Assembly (NCBI RefSeq): GCF_036311985.1
Contig: NZ_JAZDCJ010000028.1
Origin: JAZDCJ01 sp036311985
Lineage (GTDB): Bacteria > Actinomycetota > Actinomycetes > Actinomycetales > Micrococcaceae
Direction: 5' to 3' (one strand)
DNA length: 64,000 bases
Part shown: positions 43,230 through 54,126 of the stretch, piece after piece
Numbering within the stretch: the first letter of the stretch is position 1
Layout of the letters: each line of letters begins with the position of its first letter
Notes under the pieces: model-generated
Told to the model about the DNA's origin: nothing
Seen by the model: the letters and a program-made list of their open reading frames with translations, nothing else
Databases searched by the model: none
Translations under genes and position numbers: made by a program

Positions 43230-45365
43230 CTAGATGTCCAGGAAGCGCACGTCCTTGGCGTTCTGCTGGATGAAGTTGCGGCGCGATTCGACGTCCTCGC
43301 CCATGAGCACGGAGAAGATCTGGTCCGCGGCCGCGGCGTCCTCCATGGTGACCTGGCGCAGCGTGCGGCGGTCGGGGTCCATCGTGGTGTCCCACAGCTC
43401 GGTGTAGTCCATCTCGCCGAGGCCCTTGTAGCGCTGGATGCCGTTGTCCTTGGGCAGGCGCTTGTTGGCCGCGGCGCCGGCGGTCAGGGCGGCGTCGCGC
43501 TCCTTGTCCGTGTACACGTAGTCATGCGCCGCGTTGGACCACTTGATCCGGTACAGCGGCGGCTGGGCGAGGTAGACGTAGCCGTTCTCGATGAGGGGGC
43601 GCATGTAGCGGAACAGGAGGGTCAGCAGCAGGGTCGTGATGTGCTGGCCGTCCACGTCGGCATCGGCCATGAGGACGATCTTGTGGTACCGCAGCTTGGC
43701 CATGTCGAATTCCTCGCCGATGCCCGTGCCGAACGCGGTGATCATCGACTGCACCTCGGCGTTGCCGAGCGCCTTGTCGAGGCGGGCGCGCTCGACGTTG
43801 AGGATCTTGCCGCGCAGGGGGAGGATCGCCTGCGTGCGGGGGTCGCGGCCGCGCTTGGCGGAACCGCCCGCGGAGTCGCCCTCCACCATGTAGACCTCGC
43901 ACTCGACCGGGTTCTTCGAGGAGCAGTCCGCGAGCTTGCCGGGCATGCCGAAGGACTCGAGCGGCGACTTGCGGCGGGCGTTGTCGCGGGCCTTGCGGGC
44001 CGCGAGCCGGGCCTGGGCCGCGAAGAGCGCCTTGCGGATGATGTCCTTCGCCGTGTTCGGGTTGCGCTCGAGCCAGTCGCCGAGCTCCTCGTTGACGACT
44101 CCCTGCACGAAGCCCTTGGCGACCGAGTTGCCGAGCTTGGTCTTCGTCTGGCCCTCGAACTGGGGCTCGCCGAGCTTGACGGAGATGACGGCCGTGAGGC
44201 CCTCGCGGATGTCGTCGCCCGTGAGGTTCTCGTCCTTCTCCTTGAGGATGCCCTTGTCCTTGGCATAGCGGTTGATGAGCGAGGTCATCGCCGCGCGGAA
44301 GCCCTCCTCGTGGGTGCCGCCTTCGTGCGTGTTGATGGTGTTCGCGTAGGTGTGCACGGACTCGGAGTAGGCCGTGGTCCACTGCATCGCGATCTCGACG
44401 GAGATCTTCTTGTCCTCGTCCTCGGACTCGAAGGCGATGACGTCCTCGTGGACGAGCTCCACCTTCTTGGACGCGTTGAGGTGCTTGACGTAGTCCAGCA
44501 GGCCGTCCTTGTAGAGGTAGTCCACGACGCGGTGCTTCGGCTCGGCCGCCTCCTCGGCGCCCTCCTCCGACTCCTCGGCGATCTCCTCGCCGGCTTCCTC
44601 GAGGACCCGCTCGTCCGTGAGCGTGATGCGCAGGCCCTTGTTGAGGAAGGCCATCTGCTGGAAGCGGGCGCGCAGCGTCTCGAAGTCGAAGTCGATCGTG
44701 TCGAAGATCTCCGGGTCCGGGTAGAACGTCTGCGTCGTGCCCGTCTCAGCGGTCGCCGGGCCCTGGACGAGCTCGCCCTGCGGCACGCCGCCGTTGGCGA
44801 AGCCCATGCTCCACACGTGGCCCTGCCGGCGGACCTCGGTGTCGACGCGCACGGAGAGCGCGTTCACGACGGAGATGCCGACGCCGTGGAGGCCGCCGGA
44901 GACCGCGTAGCCGCCGCCGCCGAACTTGCCGCCGGCGTGCAGGATGGTCATGACGACCTCGACCGTGGGCTTGCCCTCGGTGGGGTGGATGTCCACGGGA
45001 ATGCCGCGGCCATTGTCCACGACGCGGACGCCGCCGTCCTCGCGGAGGGTGACCTTGATGTGGTCGCAATAGCCGGCGAGGGCCTCGTCGACGGAGTTGT
45101 CGACGACCTCGTAGACCAGGTGGTGCAAGCCGCGCGCGCCGGTGGAGCCGATGTACATGCCGGGACGCTTGCGGACCGCCTCGAGCCCCTCGAGCACGGT
45201 GATGGCGCTCGCGCCGTACTCGTTGGTCACCTTGCGGTTGCCGTTGGCCATCCGCTCGTCGTCGCCGGTGGCCTCCGGCGCCTCCGCGGCGGTGTCGGAG
45301 GATCCTGCCCCGGTGTCTGCCGCGTCGTCGGACGGATCGTTCGGGGTGGTGTTCTCAGTATCCAC
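43230..45365 (-). CDS. gyrB: DNA gyrase subunit B
   Basis: About 711 residues: a GHKL ATPase domain ([43 protein letters not shown]) and a TOPRIM domain ([24 protein letters not shown]). An acidic insert ([18 protein letters not shown]) lies near residue 270. The start is not certain: the GTG at 45365 follows AAGGAG, while an in-frame ATG at 45446 would add 27 residues. The first 55 residues are acidic and disordered. The 299 bp upstream (45366-45664) hold no gene, only the promoter region. Confidence 0.96.
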   Translation of the reverse strand: MDTENTTPNDPSDDAADTGAGSSDTAAEAPEATGDDERMANGNRKVTNEYGASAITVLEGLEAVRKRPGMYIGSTGARGLHHLVYEVVDNSVDEALAGYCDHIKVTLREDGGVRVVDNGRGIPVDIHPTEGKPTVEVVMTILHAGGKFGGGGYAVSGGLHGVGISVVNALSVRVDTEVRRQGHVWSMGFANGGVPQGELVQGPATAETGTTQTFYPDPEIFDTIDFDFETLRARFQQMAFLNKGLRITLTDERVLEEAGEEIAEESEEGAEEAAEPKHRVVDYLYKDGLLDYVKHLNASKKVELVHEDVIAFESEDEDKKISVEIAMQWTTAYSESVHTYANTINTHEGGTHEEGFRAAMTSLINRYAKDKGILKEKDENLTGDDIREGLTAVISVKLGEPQFEGQTKTKLGNSVAKGFVQGVVNEELGDWLERNPNTAKDIIRKALFAAQARLAARKARDNARRKSPLESFGMPGKLADCSSKNPVECEVYMVEGDSAGGSAKRGRDPRTQAILPLRGKILNVERARLDKALGNAEVQSMITAFGTGIGEEFDMAKLRYHKIVLMADADVDGQHITTLLLTLLFRYMRPLIENGYVYLAQPPLYRIKWSNAAHDYVYTDKERDAALTAGAAANKRLPKDNGIQRYKGLGEMDYTELWDTTMDPDRRTLRQVTMEDAAAADQIFSVLMGEDVESRRNFIQQNAKDVRFLDI

Positions 45366-45664
45366 AGGCGCTGCAGACTCCTTGTCCAGGGACGGCGGGC
45401 CGCCGCCGCTCGGCGGAGACCACATGAACCGGCGTCTCACCCTCACGGCGAGACGCCACGTCTACGATTCTACCGCTTAAGCCCCGCCGGAGCGCGTCGA
45501 TTCGGCCCCGAACACCACCCATTAGCCAAAAATGCCGCTCAGGACGCGTTGGACACCCCCTCCACGAGGGTCTCCACACCCGCTAGCCCCACGGGCCGCT
45601 AGGGCGCGTCCCTGTCGAAGTCCTGTCACATGGAACCGCGGTCCGCCCCGGCGACCCGTCCGGC

Positions 45665-46318
45665 TCATCCGTAGGTGTCGCGCGGTCCGCGCCCGGCAAT
45701 GCGCCGGCGCCCCTTCTGCCAGCTGGGCGCCGAGGGTCCCAGCACCTGGATCACGGTGACGACGCCGGGGCCCAGCTTCTCGTCGAACGTCTTCAGGAGA
45801 CTGTTGCTGAGCAGGCGGAGCTGGGTCGCCCACGCGGTCGAGTCGCAGCGCACGACGACGGTGGTCCCCTCGAAGCTCTCGGGCCGGCAGTGCGCGGCGA
45901 CCTGGCCTCCCACGAGCGCGTCCCATTCCGTCAGGACGGAGCCGACGGCGACGGGGGAGGACCATCCGCGGTCGCGGAGCATGCGCTCGAACACGGTGCC
46001 GATCCCCTGGGGATCGCGCCCGTCGTCGTACTCAATGCCCCGCGGTCCGGCCCTCCGGGCGGCCCGGTCGGCGGCGCGGCGTTCCCCCGCACGCTGGGCG
46101 CGGGCCGCGTCCATCCGCACCTCGCCGCGGCGGGCTGCCGCCTCGCGCATCCTGTTCACCATGGCCCGGGCGGCGTCCAGCTCCGCCACCTCGTCCGGCT
46201 CGAAGGCCTGGCCACGGCCCGCGGCGGGGCCCGGCCTGGCCGGCGGCAGCAGCGGCTCCGGTGCGTCGCGGTCCGGGTCGTCCCGGTGCCGGTCCCAGCC
46301 GTCGCGCGCCGCGCTCAT
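45665..46318 (-). CDS. DUF721 (DciA-like) protein
   Basis: A 217-residue protein. The C-terminal half is the DUF721 domain (GVGTVFERM-type start, [40 protein letters not shown]). The first 110 residues are charged and disordered. DUF721 proteins related to DciA help load the replicative helicase in bacteria without DnaC, and this gene between recF and gyrB is the usual actinobacterial location. The ATG at 46318 overlaps the recF stop (ATGA), so translation is coupled. Confidence 0.9.
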   Translation of the reverse strand: MSAARDGWDRHRDDPDRDAPEPLLPPARPGPAAGRGQAFEPDEVAELDAARAMVNRMREAAARRGEVRMDAARAQRAGERRAADRAARRAGPRGIEYDDGRDPQGIGTVFERMLRDRGWSSPVAVGSVLTEWDALVGGQVAAHCRPESFEGTTVVVRCDSTAWATQLRLLSNSLLKTFDEKLGPGVVTVIQVLGPSAPSWQKGRRRIAGRGPRDTYG

Positions 46319-47658
46319 GAGGACCCCGGTTCCCCGTCGCCCGGAACCACGGCGTCGTCGAGGGCCGCGTCGCCGTCCGTGACCGCGCCGTGGTCCGATC
46401 GATCGGCGTCGCCCGGATCCGCGGGACCGGTCGCGGCCGTGCCGACCCCGCCGAGCGGGACACCGGCCGCTTCGGCCGGGATCCCGATGCTTCCCGGTGC
46501 AACGGCGAAGACCCGCCCGCCGAGGGAAGCGGGCACGTCGGAGGCGACGGCGGCCGTGACGATGACCTGCTCGGCGTCGGCGACGAGCGCGGCGAGCCGG
46601 GCCCGGCGGCCCGTGTCGAGCTCGGCGAAGACGTCGTCGAGGATGAGGACCGGTCCGGCCCCTTCCCGGGGATCGTCCTCGAGCAGCGCGCGGTAGGACG
46701 CCAGGCGCAGCGCGAGCGCGAGGGACCACGTCTCGCCGTGGGACGCGTAGCCCTTCGCCGGAGCCCCTCCCAGCGTCAGGTGCAGCTCGTCGCGGTGCGG
46801 ACCGACCAGCGTCAGCCCCCGGTCCAGCTCGCGCTGGCGCTGCGCCACGAGCTCGGCGAGGAAGCGCTCGGCCAACCCGGCCGTCGTCGCCCGGGCGAGT
46901 TCCGCCCCGGCGCCGCCGTCGTCCCCGGCCGGGGCCCCGTCGTCGTCCACCTCGCCCGTGATGCTCGAGCGGTAGAGGGCGCCGACGTCCTTGGACCCGT
47001 CCGTGATCCCCGCATAGGCGCCGTCGAGGTGCGGTGCCAGGCGTTCAAGCGTGTCCAGGCGGCCGCGCAGGAGGCGTGCACCGGCCTCGGCGAGGTGCTG
47101 GTCCCACACCTCGAGCGTCGCCTCGTGCGCCGAGGTGAAGCGCCCCGCGGCCCGGGCGGACTTGAGCAGGGCGTTGCGCTGCTTGAGCACCCGCTCGTAG
47201 TCGCCCCGCGTCGCGGCCTGGTGCGGCTGCAACAGCACGAGCAACTCGTCGAGGAAGCGCCGGCGGCTCCCGGGATCGCCCTTGACGAGGGCCAGGTCCT
47301 CGGGGGCGAACAACACCGTCCGGATGATCCCCGCGGCGTCCTTGGCCCGGACGGGATTGGCCCGGTTGATGCGGGCCCGGTTGGCCTTGCCCGCCGTGAT
47401 CTCCAGCTCGACGGCGGTGGCCTGCGTCCCGCGGACCGCGCGGGCGCGCACGATCGCCCGCTCAGCGCCGAAGCGGATCAGCGCCGCATCGGTGGAGACG
47501 CGGTGGGAGGAAAGGGTCGCGAGGTAGCCGATGGCCTCGGCGACGTTGGTCTTGCCGACCCCGTTGGGCCCGAGCAACACCGTGGTGCCCGGCGAGAGCT
47601 CGAGGTCGGCCTGCGCGTAGCTGCGGAAATCGGTCAGCGAGACATGGGAGACGTACAC
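46315..47658 (-). CDS. recF: DNA replication/repair protein RecF
   Basis: A 447-residue SMC-like ATPase with Walker [11 protein letters not shown], signature region [19 protein letters not shown] and Walker [14 protein letters not shown]. It loads RecA at gaps. The C-terminal 55 residues after the usual end are an acidic Gly/Asp-rich tail. It follows gnd by 16 bp and overlaps the DUF721 gene. Position and length agree with actinobacterial RecF apart from the tail. Confidence 0.96.
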   Translation of the reverse strand: MYVSHVSLTDFRSYAQADLELSPGTTVLLGPNGVGKTNVAEAIGYLATLSSHRVSTDAALIRFGAERAIVRARAVRGTQATAVELEITAGKANRARINRANPVRAKDAAGIIRTVLFAPEDLALVKGDPGSRRRFLDELLVLLQPHQAATRGDYERVLKQRNALLKSARAAGRFTSAHEATLEVWDQHLAEAGARLLRGRLDTLERLAPHLDGAYAGITDGSKDVGALYRSSITGEVDDDGAPAGDDGGAGAELARATTAGLAERFLAELVAQRQRELDRGLTLVGPHRDELHLTLGGAPAKGYASHGETWSLALALRLASYRALLEDDPREGAGPVLILDDVFAELDTGRRARLAALVADAEQVIVTAAVASDVPASLGGRVFAVAPGSIGIPAEAAGVPLGGVGTAATGPADPGDADRSDHGAVTDGDAALDDAVVPGDGEPGSS

Positions 47659-47674
47659 GGCGGAACACCCCCGT

Positions 47675-48562
47675 TCACTCGCCCGGGCGCTTGACGGCGT
47701 GGCCGCCGAACTGCTGGCGCAGGGCGGCGACGGCCTTCATCGCCGGGGAGTCGTCCTGCCGGGAGGCGAAGCGCGCGAACACGGATGCGGTGATCGCCGG
47801 CGCCGGGACCCCGTTGGCGATCGCTTCCTCCACGGTCCAGCGGCCTTCGCCCGAGTCCTCGACGTATCCGGCGATCCGGGACAGCTCCGGGTCCTGGCGC
47901 AGCGCCTCGACCATGAGGTCCAGGAGCCAGGAGCGGATCACGGTGCCCTTCTGCCATGCGGCGAACGTCCCGGGGACGTCGCGGATGATGTCCTTGGCCG
48001 CGAGCAACTCATAGCCCTCGGCGTAGGACTGCATGAGGCCGTACTCGATGCCGTTGTGGACCATCTTGGCGTAGTGTCCCGCGCCGGCTGCCCCGACGTG
48101 GACGAAGCTGTCCGCCCGCTCGCCCTGGGGACGCAGCGCGTCGAAGACGGGCAGGAGTTCCTCGACGTCCGCCTCCGCGCCGCCGACCATGAGCCCGTAG
48201 CCGTTCTCGAGGCCCCACACCCCGCCCGAGACGCCGCAGTCGACGAACCGGATGCCGCGGCCGGCCAGCTGTTCCGCATGGCGCTGGTCGTCGCTGAAAC
48301 GGGTGTTGCCGCCGTCGATCACGAGATCCCCGGTCGACAATCGCGAGGCGAGGTCGTCCACGACCGAATCCGTGACGGCGCCGGCCGGCACCATGATCCA
48401 GACGATCCGCGGCGACGGCAGCGCGGCGATGAGCGCGTCGAGGTCGGCGACGTCAGAGACCTCCGGGTTGCGGTCGTAGCCCGTGACGTCGACACCTCCC
48501 CGGCGCAGGCGTTCGCGCATGTTGAAGCCCATCTTGCCGAGACCGATGAGTCCGATGTGCAC
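47675..48562 (-). CDS. gnd: 6-phosphogluconate dehydrogenase, short (YqeC-like) form
   Basis: A 295-residue protein, shorter than the classic 470-residue enzyme. It has the nucleotide motif [44 protein letters not shown] and the catalytic Lys-His-Asn region [17 protein letters not shown]. It oxidises and decarboxylates 6-phosphogluconate to ribulose 5-phosphate; short forms usually prefer NAD. Its location between dnaN and recF is characteristic of actinobacteria. Confidence 0.94.
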   Translation of the reverse strand: MHIGLIGLGKMGFNMRERLRRGGVDVTGYDRNPEVSDVADLDALIAALPSPRIVWIMVPAGAVTDSVVDDLASRLSTGDLVIDGGNTRFSDDQRHAEQLAGRGIRFVDCGVSGGVWGLENGYGLMVGGAEADVEELLPVFDALRPQGERADSFVHVGAAGAGHYAKMVHNGIEYGLMQSYAEGYELLAAKDIIRDVPGTFAAWQKGTVIRSWLLDLMVEALRQDPELSRIAGYVEDSGEGRWTVEEAIANGVPAPAITASVFARFASRQDDSPAMKAVAALRQQFGGHAVKRPGE

Positions 48563-48629
48563 GTTGTCCTCCTGGGTGGGGTCCTGGGATGGGGCCGCCG
48601 TACGGGGATCGCCGGCGGCGGCTCTCCAG

Positions 48630-49757
48630 CTAGGCGCCGGTGGGCAGCCGGACCGGCATGACGAGGTAGCGGTAGTCCACCTCGTCCTCGCCGTCGATCG
48701 TCTTCTGCGCCGTCATCATGGCCGGCTTGGGGGCCGAGGTGAAGGAGAACCGCACGAACTCGCTGTCGAAGGCGTTCAGGCCCTCGCTCAGGTAGGCCGG
48801 GTTGAACGCGACGGTGATCTCCTCGCCGTCGAGGTGCGTCTCCAGGGCTTCCTCGGCCTGCGCGTCCTCTCCCGTGCCGGCGTCGAGCGCGAGCTGCCCG
48901 TCCGTGAAGGCGAGGCGGACCGGGGTATTGCGTTCCGCGACGACCGCGACGCGCCGGACGGCCTCCACGAGCTCGCTCGTGTTCACGGTCGCGTGGATCG
49001 GAGTGCTCTCGGGGAAGAGCGAGCGGATCTTCGGGTAGTCCCCGTCCACGAGCAGCGAGGTGGTGCGGCGGTTGCCGCTCTCGAAGCCGATCAGGTCGCT
49101 GTCCTCGCCCAGGGCGATCCTGAGCTCGCCGGATCCGCCCAGGGTCTTCGCGACCTCGTTGAGCGTGCGGGCCTTGACGAGCGCGGAGGTGGAGAGTCCC
49201 GGAACGGTGGGCTTCCAGGAGACCTCGCGCATCGCCAGGCGATAGCGGTCGGTGGCGAGGAACGTGATGAGGTCGTCCTCGATCTCCATCTTGACGCCGG
49301 TGAGGATCGGCAGGGTGTCGTCCTTCGACGCGGCGACGATCACCTGGCTCACGGCCTGGGCGAAGGCCTCGCCGTCCACGACCCCGGCCAGTTCCGGCAG
49401 CACCGGGAGCTCGGGGTAGTCGCCGACCGGCATGGTGGCGAGGTGGAAGCGGCTGCGTCCGCAGCTGACGGTGACCTTGGATCCCTCGGTCTCGATGGTC
49501 ACCCGCGCCTGGGGCAGGCTGCGCGAGATCTCCGCGAGGAGCTTGCCCGAGACGAGGACGGAGCCCTCTTCCGTGGTGTCCGCGGGAATCTCGATCCTGG
49601 CCGAGATCTCGTAGTCGAAGCCGGCGAGGGCGACGATCCCGTTGCCGGCGGTGATCAGGATCCCCGAGAGGACCGGTGACGGCGGACGCTGGGACAGTGA
49701 ACGGGCGGTCCAGGAAACGGCTTCCGCAAGGACGTCCCTTTCGACGCTGAACTTCAC
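48630..49757 (-). CDS. dnaN: DNA polymerase III beta sliding clamp
   Basis: A 375-residue three-domain clamp. MKFSVERDVLAEAVSWTARS begins domain 1, and the C-terminal end YRYLVMPVRLP is the usual clamp-loader and ligand pocket. It encircles DNA and tethers polymerase. The ATG at 49757 starts 441 bp from the end of dnaA, across the presumed origin. The gnd start is 67 bp downstream of its stop. Confidence 0.97.
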   Translation of the reverse strand: MKFSVERDVLAEAVSWTARSLSQRPPSPVLSGILITAGNGIVALAGFDYEISARIEIPADTTEEGSVLVSGKLLAEISRSLPQARVTIETEGSKVTVSCGRSRFHLATMPVGDYPELPVLPELAGVVDGEAFAQAVSQVIVAASKDDTLPILTGVKMEIEDDLITFLATDRYRLAMREVSWKPTVPGLSTSALVKARTLNEVAKTLGGSGELRIALGEDSDLIGFESGNRRTTSLLVDGDYPKIRSLFPESTPIHATVNTSELVEAVRRVAVVAERNTPVRLAFTDGQLALDAGTGEDAQAEEALETHLDGEEITVAFNPAYLSEGLNAFDSEFVRFSFTSAPKPAMMTAQKTIDGEDEVDYRYLVMPVRLPTGA

Positions 49758-50198
49758 CTAGTGTTCCGCCTTTCACAGCCATGGAGCGACAAGTATTCGG
49801 TGCAAGCTTAGCCCCTAGGCGCCAGGGCACCGCACCGGATCCTCCGCATCGGTGGATGGCGTTCATCCGGGGAACGGGGTCGTTCGGCAGGGAGGGGACT
49901 TGTTATCTGGATTCTTCGAAAAAGGGGGATTCGTAGTGTTAATAACTGCTGTGGATGCTGTGGATAACCCGCCTGCGCCGTGCGGCGTCCCGGATCTGCC
50001 CTGTTGACAAGGTGTTGGGTCGGCTCCGGTGAACTACAGGATCCCGGTGGATAGAAATCAGCGTCGTTTAAGGGATCCACAGGAGGGGGTGGGGTTATGC
50101 GCAGGCCGACCCGTCTCGTCCACTTAAGAATCCACAGAATTATCCACAGCTGTGGCTTTCGGCACGATGGGGCTCCACGCACCGTTCCCGCGGGGTGG
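49758..50198. other. dnaA-dnaN intergenic region, presumed oriC
   Basis: These 441 bp hold no gene. Perfect DnaA boxes are at 49959-49967 (minus strand) and 50140-50148. Weaker ones lie at about 49950, 50074 and 50128. Runs lower in GC (around 49910-49950 and 50120-50145) could be the unwinding element. This is the standard origin position in actinobacteria. Compared with many origins, perfect boxes are few. Confidence 0.75.
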
Positions 50199-51611
50199 TC
50201 AGCCGTCGCGCTGCTGCTGCTTGATCCGGTTCGTGAGCTCCGTGACCTGGTTGAAGATCGCCCGGCGTTCGGCCATGAGCTCGCGGATCTTGCGGTCCGC
50301 GTGGATCACGGTGGTGTGGTCCCGGCCGCCGAGGATCTGCCCGATCTTCGGCAGGGACATGTCCGTCAGCTCGCGCAGCAGGTACATCGCGATCTGCCGC
50401 GCGGTGACGAGCGTCCGGGTCCGGGACTTGCTGTTGAGCTCCTCGATGCTGAGGTTGAAGTAGTCCGCGGTCTGGGCGATGATCGCCTGCGGCGTGATCT
50501 CCTGGGCGCCCTCGTCCGTGATGAGGTCCTTCAGCACCTGCTCCGCCAAGGCCATGTCGACTCCCTGGCTGTTGAGCGAGGCGAACGCCGTGACGCGGAT
50601 CAGCGCGCCCTCGAGCTCGCGGATGTTGGTGGAGATCTTCGACGCGATGTATTCCATGACGTCGTCCGGCGCGGACAGGCCCTCCGCCGTCGCCTTCTTG
50701 CGCAGGATCGCGATCCGCGTCTCCAGTTCCGGCGGCTGGATGTCCGTCAGCAGGCCCCATTCGAAGCGCGACCGCATCCGGTCCTCGAAGCCGGCGAGCT
50801 GCTTCGGCGGCAGGTCGGATGTGATGACGACCTGCTTGTTGTGGTTGTGCAGGGCGTTGAAGGTGTGGAAGAACTCCTCTTGCGTCGCGTCCTTGTTCGC
50901 GAGGAACTGGATGTCGTCGATGAGCAGGATGTCGACGTTGCGGTAGGTCTGCTTGAAGCTCGCGCCCTCGTCGTCGCGGATCGAGTTGATGAAGTCGTTC
51001 GTGAACTCCTCGGAGTTCACGTAGCGGACGCGGATCCCGTTGTAGAGGTGGCGCGCGTAGTGGCCGATCGCGTGCAGCAGGTGCGTCTTGCCCAGGCCGG
51101 AGTCCCCGTAGATGAAGAGCGGGTTGTAGGCCTTGGCGGGCGCCTCGGCGACGGCGACCGCAGCGGCATGGGCGAAGCGGTTCGACGCGCCGATGACGAA
51201 GGTGTCGAAGATGTACTTCGGGTTCAAGCGACCGAACTCCTGGGAGTTCGACGGCGGCGTCGGCTGCGGTCGCGTGCCGGGGACCCGGTCCTTGCGGATC
51301 GGCTGCTCCTCGGGTTCGGGCTCGGGTGCCGGCTCGGGAACCAGATCGGCGTCGATGCTGAACGCGCACAGGATGTCGTCCTGGAAGACCTGGCGCAGCG
51401 CGTCATCGAGGGGCGCCTTGAGCTGGGTCTGCATGACCTCGCGGGTCAACTCGTTGGGCACGGCGAGCAGCAGGGTCGTTCCGATGAGCCCGAGGGGATG
51501 GGCCAGCACGACGAATCCGCGCTGGCGCGGCGTGACGCGGTCGTCCTGCTCGAGGTTGCGGACCACCTGGCGCCAGGCGCTGCCCACGCTGTTCGACTCG
51601 TCGGTACTCAC
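50199..51611 (-). CDS. dnaA: Chromosomal replication initiator DnaA
   Basis: A 470-residue AAA+ protein. Domain I covers about 1-85, then an acidic Pro/Glu linker, the ATPase domain with Walker A GDSGLGKTHLL and Walker B ILLIDDIQFL, and the C-terminal DNA-binding domain with the signature GGRDHTTVIHADRKI. It binds DnaA boxes and opens oriC. The GTG at 51611 gives MSTDESNSVGSAW. It is transcribed toward dnaN and divergent from rpmH. Confidence 0.98.
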   Translation of the reverse strand: MSTDESNSVGSAWRQVVRNLEQDDRVTPRQRGFVVLAHPLGLIGTTLLLAVPNELTREVMQTQLKAPLDDALRQVFQDDILCAFSIDADLVPEPAPEPEPEEQPIRKDRVPGTRPQPTPPSNSQEFGRLNPKYIFDTFVIGASNRFAHAAAVAVAEAPAKAYNPLFIYGDSGLGKTHLLHAIGHYARHLYNGIRVRYVNSEEFTNDFINSIRDDEGASFKQTYRNVDILLIDDIQFLANKDATQEEFFHTFNALHNHNKQVVITSDLPPKQLAGFEDRMRSRFEWGLLTDIQPPELETRIAILRKKATAEGLSAPDDVMEYIASKISTNIRELEGALIRVTAFASLNSQGVDMALAEQVLKDLITDEGAQEITPQAIIAQTADYFNLSIEELNSKSRTRTLVTARQIAMYLLRELTDMSLPKIGQILGGRDHTTVIHADRKIRELMAERRAIFNQVTELTNRIKQQQRDG

Positions 51612-52134
51612 GGATGCGGCCCCTTGGCTGGTCGTTCGGGTGTCGTTGATCGGTCCGATCCGGACCGCGTCCGGGCCCCCGTGGTGCCGGGGCCGCTGGA
51701 GTTCCGATTCTAGCCGTCATCCACAGCGTTATTCACAGTCGGTGGATAACATCGCCCCCGCCGGCACGGCGGCGCGCCCGGGATGCGACACGGCGGGAAT
51801 CCCGTGGTTCCGGGGATGAGGCGGGCAAGATGGTGCGCGACGGGCCGATCCCCTCACACCTGATTCGTCCACAGCTGTGGATTCCGTCCCCACAGCATGT
51901 GGACGCCGATGCCGCCTGCCCGGTTTGACGCGGAGCCCCGGCCTCCCGTACCGTTGTTTAGTCCTGTGTGTGCGTTTTCCGCGCTCCCGTACGCCCTTCC
52001 CACCGCCTGTCAGGGTGGAGGAAGCGGTCCTGGAGAGCGGCGGGCGCACCACGTTGAATACGAGCGTCAGCCTGTTCTTCCCCCTTGTAGCAACGGGTTA
52101 AGGCGCATCACATGATCGTCTTGGAGTTACTACT
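51612..52134. other. dnaA-rpmH intergenic region with imperfect DnaA boxes
   Basis: These 523 bp hold no gene. One-mismatch DnaA boxes are at 51717-51725, 51729-51737, 51741-51749 (minus strand) and 51865-51873, with weaker ones near 51876 and 51898. These may serve dnaA autoregulation or act as part of the origin. The rpmH promoter is at 51925-51954. Confidence 0.75.
51925..51954 (+). promoter_or_regulatory. Likely rpmH promoter
   Basis: TTGACG (51925-51930) and TACCGT (51949-51954) are 18 bp apart, about 180 bp before rpmH. Confidence 0.5.
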
Positions 52135-52272
52135 GTGAGCAAGCGGACTTTTCAGCCGAATAACCGCCGTCGTGCCAAGAAGCACGGCTTCCGTCTTCGT
52201 ATGCGCACCCGCGCCGGCCGCGCCATCCTGGCGGCCCGCCGTTCCAAGGGCCGCACCGAACTCTCCGCCTAG
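52135..52272 (+). CDS. rpmH: 50S ribosomal protein L34
   Basis: A 45-residue basic protein: [20 protein letters not shown], then [19 protein letters not shown] and TELSA. It is the standard L34 and sits divergent from dnaA and upstream of rnpA as in nearly all bacteria. It starts with GTG at 52135, with TTGGAG upstream. Confidence 0.98.
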   Translation: MSKRTFQPNNRRRAKKHGFRLRMRTRAGRAILAARRSKGRTELSA

Positions 52273-52343
52273 GAACCCGGCGGTCCACTCCGGTCTGCCG
52301 TACGCGCCATGATTCGGCCCAACCGCCCGATCGGCCACTAGCC

Positions 52344-52799
52344 GTGCTGCCTCGACAGCACCGCCTGCGGACCTCCGTGGATTTCAGCACCACCGTACGT
52401 TCCGGTGCCCGCTCAGGGCGCCGGAACGTCGTGCTATATGCCCGGCGCCTCCCGGACGGCACGCCGTCACGGTTCGGCTTCATCGTCTCCAAGGCCGTCG
52501 GGAACGCCGTCGCCCGCAACCTCGTTAAACGAAGGCTGCGTGCCGTCGCTGCCGGGTTGCTCGGGCGCGGCCCCGCGGCGGGTGCGCCCGGTGCCGACGG
52601 CTACGCGACGGGATACGACGTCGTCGTCCGGGCCCTGGCTCCGGCCGCTGGCGCCGGATGGGACGCCCTGAGGGACGAGACGGTGGCGGCCCTCGCCACG
52701 GCGGCCGCCAAGGCGTCGAGGGCGCAGGACGGGCGGGACCAGACAGAGCGGTACCACACCGGGAATCCCCCGGGGAAGGGCAGCGATGGCGGGACATGA
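52344..52799 (+). CDS. rnpA: Ribonuclease P protein component
   Basis: A 151-residue basic protein with the RnpA signature (FGFIVSKAVGNAVARNLVKR, then RLRAVAAGLL) and the N-terminal LPRQHRLRTSVDFSTTVRSG. It supports the RNA enzyme that trims tRNA 5' ends. The C-terminal 40 residues are a low-complexity extension. It overlaps yidD by 14 bp. The GTG at 52344 follows rpmH by 71 bp. Confidence 0.96.
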   Translation: MLPRQHRLRTSVDFSTTVRSGARSGRRNVVLYARRLPDGTPSRFGFIVSKAVGNAVARNLVKRRLRAVAAGLLGRGPAAGAPGADGYATGYDVVVRALAPAAGAGWDALRDETVAALATAAAKASRAQDGRDQTERYHTGNPPGKGSDGGT

Positions 52800-53157
52800 G
52801 GACCAGGCGGGCACCGGCGTCGTCCGCTGGATCATCGACGTGCCCCGGAGCCTGTTGATCCTGCTGCTCAAGGCCTACCGTCGCATCGTCTCGCCGCTCT
52901 ACGGCGACGTCTGCCGCTACTTCCCCAGCTGTTCCGCCTACGCGCTCGAGGCCGTGACGGTCCACGGCGCGGTGAAGGGGGCCGGCCTCGCCGCCTACCG
53001 GGTCCTGCGCTGCAACCCGTGGAGCCACGGCGGAATCGACCATGTCCCGCCCGGCCGGAGGATTTGGCCCGAAGGCGGGACCCCGAAGATCATGGTGTTG
53101 AATCATCCGCCGATTCCCGCCGACGATGAGGCCGCTGACGCGGCACAAGGAGCATGA
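52786..53157 (+). CDS. yidD: Membrane protein insertion efficiency factor YidD
   Basis: A 123-residue protein with the YidD core: LKAYRRIVSPLYGDVCRYFP, SCSAYALEAVTVHGAVKG and RVLRCNPWSHGGIDHVPP, including the conserved Cys residues. It assists membrane insertion at the inner face of the membrane. It overlaps rnpA and precedes yidC by 6 bp, the standard order. The N-terminal MAGHEDQAGTG extension is short. Confidence 0.95.
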   Translation: MAGHEDQAGTGVVRWIIDVPRSLLILLLKAYRRIVSPLYGDVCRYFPSCSAYALEAVTVHGAVKGAGLAAYRVLRCNPWSHGGIDHVPPGRRIWPEGGTPKIMVLNHPPIPADDEAADAAQGA

Positions 53158-53163
53158 CCGTTC

Positions 53164-54123
53164 ATGGAATTCTTTGACACGCTGCTGTGGCCCTTCCGCC
53201 AGGTGGTCTCGTGGATCCTGCTCATGTGGCATGAGGGCCTGACCTTCATCGGCATGGACGGGGACTCCGGCTGGACGTGGACGCTGTCCATCATCCTGCT
53301 GGTGCTCCTGATCCGCACCGCACTGATCCCCGTCTTCGTCAAGCAGATCAAGGCCCAGCGCGCCATGCAGGCGCTGCAGCCGGACCTGCGGAAGCTGCAG
53401 GCCAAGTACAAGGGCAAGAAGGACCAGCTCTCGCAGCAGGCCATGATCGCCGAGCAGCGCGCCCTGTTCAAGAAGCACAAGACGAACCCGCTCTCCTCCT
53501 GCCTGCCCATCCTGGTGCAGATGCCGTTCTTCTTCGCGCTCTTCACCGTGCTGAACAACGCCTCGCGGGCAAGCGCCGACGGCACCGGCATCGGCGCCCT
53601 GCAGCCGCACCACGTCCGCAGCTTCGACGAGTCCTCGATCTTCGGGGCCAAGCTCTCCGAGACCTTCCTGGGCACCATCAATTCGGGTTCGCCGTCCGTG
53701 TCGGTGATCATCGTGGCGATCGTGATGATCCTGGCCATGACGGCCTCGCAGTTCATCACCCAGAAGCAGATCATGTCCAAGAACATGACCAAGGAGGCCC
53801 TCGAGGGCCCGTTCATGCAGCAGCAGAAGATGATGCTGTACATCCTTCCCCTCGTCTTCGGCATCGGCGGCATCAACTTCCCGATCGGCGTCCTGATCTA
53901 CTGGACGGCCTCCAACCTGTGGACCCTGGGCCAGCAGTTCTACGTCATCCGCAACAACCCGACCCCCGGCTCCCAGGCGGAGCGAGAGCTGAACGAGCGG
54001 CGTGCCGCCAAGGGCCTGCCGCCCATCGGCCAGAAGAAGGCCGAGGCCGAGGAGCCGCCGCAGGTCGAACAGCCCAAGGGCCAGCGCCAGCAGCCGCAGC
54101 GTAAGAACAGGAAGAAGAAGTAG
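53164..54123 (+). CDS. yidC: Membrane protein insertase YidC
   Basis: A 319-residue protein with five membrane helices of the Oxa1/YidC core. LIRTALIPVFVKQIKAQRAM follows the first core helix and holds the groove Arg; PFFFALFTVLNN and GINFPIGVLIYWTASNLWTL are conserved. It lacks the large periplasmic domain of Gram-negative YidC. The basic C-terminal tail (KGQRQQPQRKNRKKK) likely touches ribosomes. It is followed by the jag gene after 3 bp. Confidence 0.97.
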   Translation: MEFFDTLLWPFRQVVSWILLMWHEGLTFIGMDGDSGWTWTLSIILLVLLIRTALIPVFVKQIKAQRAMQALQPDLRKLQAKYKGKKDQLSQQAMIAEQRALFKKHKTNPLSSCLPILVQMPFFFALFTVLNNASRASADGTGIGALQPHHVRSFDESSIFGAKLSETFLGTINSGSPSVSVIIVAIVMILAMTASQFITQKQIMSKNMTKEALEGPFMQQQKMMLYILPLVFGIGGINFPIGVLIYWTASNLWTLGQQFYVIRNNPTPGSQAERELNERRAAKGLPPIGQKKAEAEEPPQVEQPKGQRQQPQRKNRKKK

Positions 54124-54126
54124 CCC

